From JARRNO01 sp037384885 (lineage in GTDB: Bacteria; Acidobacteriota; UBA4820; DSQY01): a DNA stretch of 13,695 nucleotides. The notes beneath the pieces were generated by a model that was not told where the DNA came from, made no database searches, and saw only the letters and a program-made list of their open reading frames with translations. Shown here in pieces: positions 12,269-13,695 of the stretch. The number at the start of each line of letters is the position of its first letter. Position 1 is the first letter of the stretch. The DNA lies in NCBI GenBank assembly GCA_037384885.1, contig JARRNO010000058.1, positions 1 through 13,695 on the forward strand, in the 5' to 3' direction. Position numbers and translations under genes: made by a program.

Positions 12269-13309
12269 TCAGACAAGGTATTGCTCCCGGATCAGCGCGG
12301 CTGTCTCGACGTTGCGGGGTTCTCCCGTCGCCAGAAGGTCCGCGTAGACCAGCAGCGGGGGAACGAGCCTGGGATGGGGGAGACCCTCTTCCAGTTCAAA
12401 GGCCCAGAATTTCTGGAGCACTTCCACGTTGCCCCCGTCATCTTTAGCCAACCGCAGGGCCCGCGCCATTTCGCTAAGACCTCCGGCCAGGTACGCTGTA
12501 GCGAAGACAGGGCGCAGATGCTTCGTTAACAGGGCGGCAGCGGGTTCTCCGCCAAGCCACGCCCCAAGGAGCGTCCAGTCGGCGTCGTTCCACCAATCTT
12601 TCTTCTCCGTCCGAAATCGGCGCGGTTTCAGCAAAGGCCGTAACTCACGCGGGTAGGCATCGGCCCAGGCATCCAAGAGGCGCTCTCTGTTTTCAAGCAC
12701 GAAATGCGTCTTGGTCTTTCTTAGAAATCCAAGGTGCTCAAGCTCCTGGATCGTTTTTGCAACCGTTCCTAAAGCGACTCCCGCCATTCGCGCCAGGTCC
12801 CGGTACGTGGCGGTTTTCGCATCCGGAAGGCACAGAAAGGGAAAGATCACCCGAAGACCGGCTGCGCGGAACACTCGAAGCGGCCGTTCGCCCGGGCAAG
12901 GTTTCGGCGGCCGGTTCCCGGTCACCCAGACGAAGATCCGCGGTTTTTTCTGGTTCAGGTAGGCATTTCCTTCGCCATCCAAAAATTGGACGCCCGCCCC
13001 CCGAAGCCGGTGCGCCATGGGCGGGCTGACATAGGGGACGACCAAGAGGTTGGGCACAGGCACGCGCCGCATTTCCGCCAGAATCGGGCCGAGCCGGGCG
13101 GGAGTCAAGCCGCCCTTCAACTTCACCCGGTGCGCTTTCAAAGGATCGGCAAATTCAATGAGCGCATCCGCCCGGAGGGCGCCTGCCGCCGTATCCCAGC
13201 GGACACGGCGCGCCTTGATCGCAGCCGTTCTTTCAAGCCCTTCCAGGGCCTTGTCCAGGAGAGCCCTTTCCTTTCCGTCTATCTTTGCGCCACCCGTTCG
13301 CCTTGCCAT
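12269..13309 (-). CDS. AbiEi-type antitoxin / transcriptional regulator (type IV TA family), without its usual toxin partner
   Basis: A 346-residue cytoplasmic DNA-binding protein. The N-terminal region (about 40-125) has the form A-L-R-A-D-A-L-I-E-F (44-53), R-V-K-L-K-G (61-66), N-L-L-V-V-P-Y-V-S-P-P-M-A (87-99) and G-V-Q-F-L-D-G-E-G-N-A-Y-L (106-118), the pattern of the AbiEi_2-like family and similar to a degenerate restriction-endonuclease-like fold. A winged helix-turn-helix follows (about 165-205: Y-R-D-L-A-R-M-A-G-V-A-L-G-T-V-A-K-T-I-Q-E-L in broken form). The C-terminal half (about 210-346) fits the family's W-x-D-A-Y-P-R-E-L region. Family members repress their own operon and neutralise a nucleotidyltransferase toxin (AbiEii) usually encoded just downstream. 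Here only 183 bases separate it from the convergent methyltransferase gene and no nucleotidyltransferase is present. ATG 13307-13309, GGAG 7 bases upstream. Operator and promoter at 13311-13371. Confidence 0.75.
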   Translation of the reverse strand: MARRTGGAKIDGKERALLDKALEGLERTAAIKARRVRWDTAAGALRADALIEFADPLKAHRVKLKGGLTPARLGPILAEMRRVPVPNLLVVPYVSPPMAHRLRGAGVQFLDGEGNAYLNQKKPRIFVWVTGNRPPKPCPGERPLRVFRAAGLRVIFPFLCLPDAKTATYRDLARMAGVALGTVAKTIQELEHLGFLRKTKTHFVLENRERLLDAWADAYPRELRPLLKPRRFRTEKKDWWNDADWTLLGAWLGGEPAAALLTKHLRPVFATAYLAGGLSEMARALRLAKDDGGNVEVLQKFWAFELEEGLPHPRLVPPLLVYADLLATGEPRNVETAALIREQYLV

Positions 13310-13310
13310 A

Positions 13311-13363
13311 TGTTCACTCCATACATACGTTCACTATCCATGAACATAGATCATTCGTGAACA
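13311..13363. promoter_or_regulatory. Nested four-half-site operator of the AbiEi-like gene
   Basis: Outer arms TGTTCAC (13311-13317) and GTGAACA (13357-13363) are perfect complements. Inner arms GTTCA (13329-13333) and TGAAC (13341-13345) share the same centre, base 13337. Equivalent half-sites on each side are 17 bases apart. One outer arm abuts the ribosome binding site, the other lies between -35 and -10, and an inner arm overlaps the -10. This is what an autorepressing dimer or pair of dimers would bind; AbiEi-type antitoxins are known to bind inverted repeats at their own promoters. Confidence 0.7.
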
Positions 13364-13371
13364 CGGTGCAA
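13343..13371 (-). promoter_or_regulatory. Promoter of the AbiEi-like gene
   Basis: On the minus strand: -35 TTGCAC (13366-13371), exact 17-base spacer, -10 TATGTT (13343-13348). Predicted start near 13336, leader about 27 bases. Embedded in the operator. Confidence 0.55.
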
Positions 13372-13467
13372 GTCCGCCCCTCATTGGGGGCAACATGGGC
13401 TCTCCAGCTTTCGATTTGCACCCTTTTGGAACGAATCCCCCCTTCTATCAATCAGTTCCCCTGGACC

Positions 13468-13509
13468 GGCACTGAACCGCTGACCCCTTTGCCCACTCTT
13501 TGCAGTGCC
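13468..13509. repeat. Inverted repeat GGCACTG / CAGTGCC at the end of the upstream gene
   Basis: Seven-base arms 13468-13474 and 13503-13509 with a 28-base loop; it overlaps the stop codon of the partial gene at the window end. It might be part of a terminator, but the loop is long and no T-run follows. Confidence 0.3.
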
Positions 13510-13695
13510 TAACCCTTCTTTTCGTGCTCTCTCAGCCACGCCCTGCCATTTGCAACGAGTTCTCGAAACTCTTCCATTTCGGTAAAGGAATCTCTGACGG
13601 CTTCGAGTTTCTTCAGTGCCCTCCGGACCATCCTAACCGACCCTTGCTTCAGCCCGGAGTCAAGCAACAACTCGGCCGTTGTAAAGGCGTCGGCT
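13509..13695 (-). CDS. Partial CDS, C-terminal end of an unrecognised helical protein
   Basis: The minus-strand frame is open from the window edge (first whole codon 13692-13694) to a TAG at 13509-13511, giving 61 residues. They read as amphipathic helices rich in Glu, Arg and Leu (for example A-E-L-L-L-D-S-G-L-K, V-R-R-A-L-K-K-L-E-A-V, E-E-F-R-E-L-V-A-N-G-R-A-W-L-R-E) and end E-K-K-G. The other minus frame has an early stop. It lies upstream of the AbiEi-like gene on the same strand, 137 bases before that gene's promoter, so it is probably a separate transcription unit. No function can be assigned from the fragment. Confidence 0.6.
   Translation of the reverse strand, partial: ADAFTTAELLLDSGLKQGSVRMVRRALKKLEAVRDSFTEMEEFRELVANGRAWLREHEKKG

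Noticed and set aside
1..13695. CRISPR arrays, insertion sequences, transposases, integrases or phage genes
   Set aside because: I looked for regular direct repeats with spacers, transposase motifs and terminal inverted repeats and found none.

Overview
The window is GC-rich bacterial chromosome with dense, short-spaced genes, good GGAGG-type ribosome binding sites and long antisense shadow ORFs. The gene mix suggests a deltaproteobacterium (Desulfobacterota, Syntrophobacterales-like), probably a draft or metagenome contig. That assignment is inference from gene style only; there is no rRNA or marker gene here. A run of 34 Ns (3760-3793) is a scaffold gap and cuts the 5' end of a radical SAM gene.

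Left part (1-3759), all minus strand: a small lipoprotein with a Tyr/Trp-rich tail; a haloalkane dehalogenase-like alpha/beta hydrolase with a complete catalytic site and an odd C-terminal extension; a secreted protein with two near-identical 71-residue repeats, followed by a good hairpin terminator; and the truncated radical SAM protein with extra cysteines.

Middle (3794-8334): a periplasmic FKBP-type prolyl isomerase (minus) ending in a strong UUCG/CGAA hairpin; a 511-bp divergent intergenic region; and a membrane histidine-kinase-like protein (plus) whose phosphoacceptor His is replaced by Gly although its ATP-binding boxes are intact. Convergent to it lies a two-gene operon (minus) of a TauE/SafE sulfite/organosulfur exporter and a TIGR02186-type membrane-anchored protein, joined by an ATGA overlap.

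Right part (8335-13695): a 726-bp region with no convincing gene but a good promoter for the exporter operon; a secreted metallo-beta-lactamase-fold hydrolase resembling methyl parathion hydrolase with all seven metal ligands; a YciI-like protein; a plus-strand ICMT/PEMT-type membrane methyltransferase fused to an unrecognised C-terminal domain; an AbiEi-type antitoxin/regulator (minus) with no AbiEii toxin beside it; and the C-terminal end of another minus-strand gene at the window edge. The AbiEi-like gene has a symmetric four-half-site operator overlaying its promoter and ribosome binding site, which strongly suggests autorepression.

Most genes are single transcription units with no obvious common pathway. 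The observations most worth following are the His-less kinase, the nested operator, the radical SAM protein, the methyltransferase fusion and the repeat protein. I do not see a clear multi-gene novel defence or biosynthetic system in this window.
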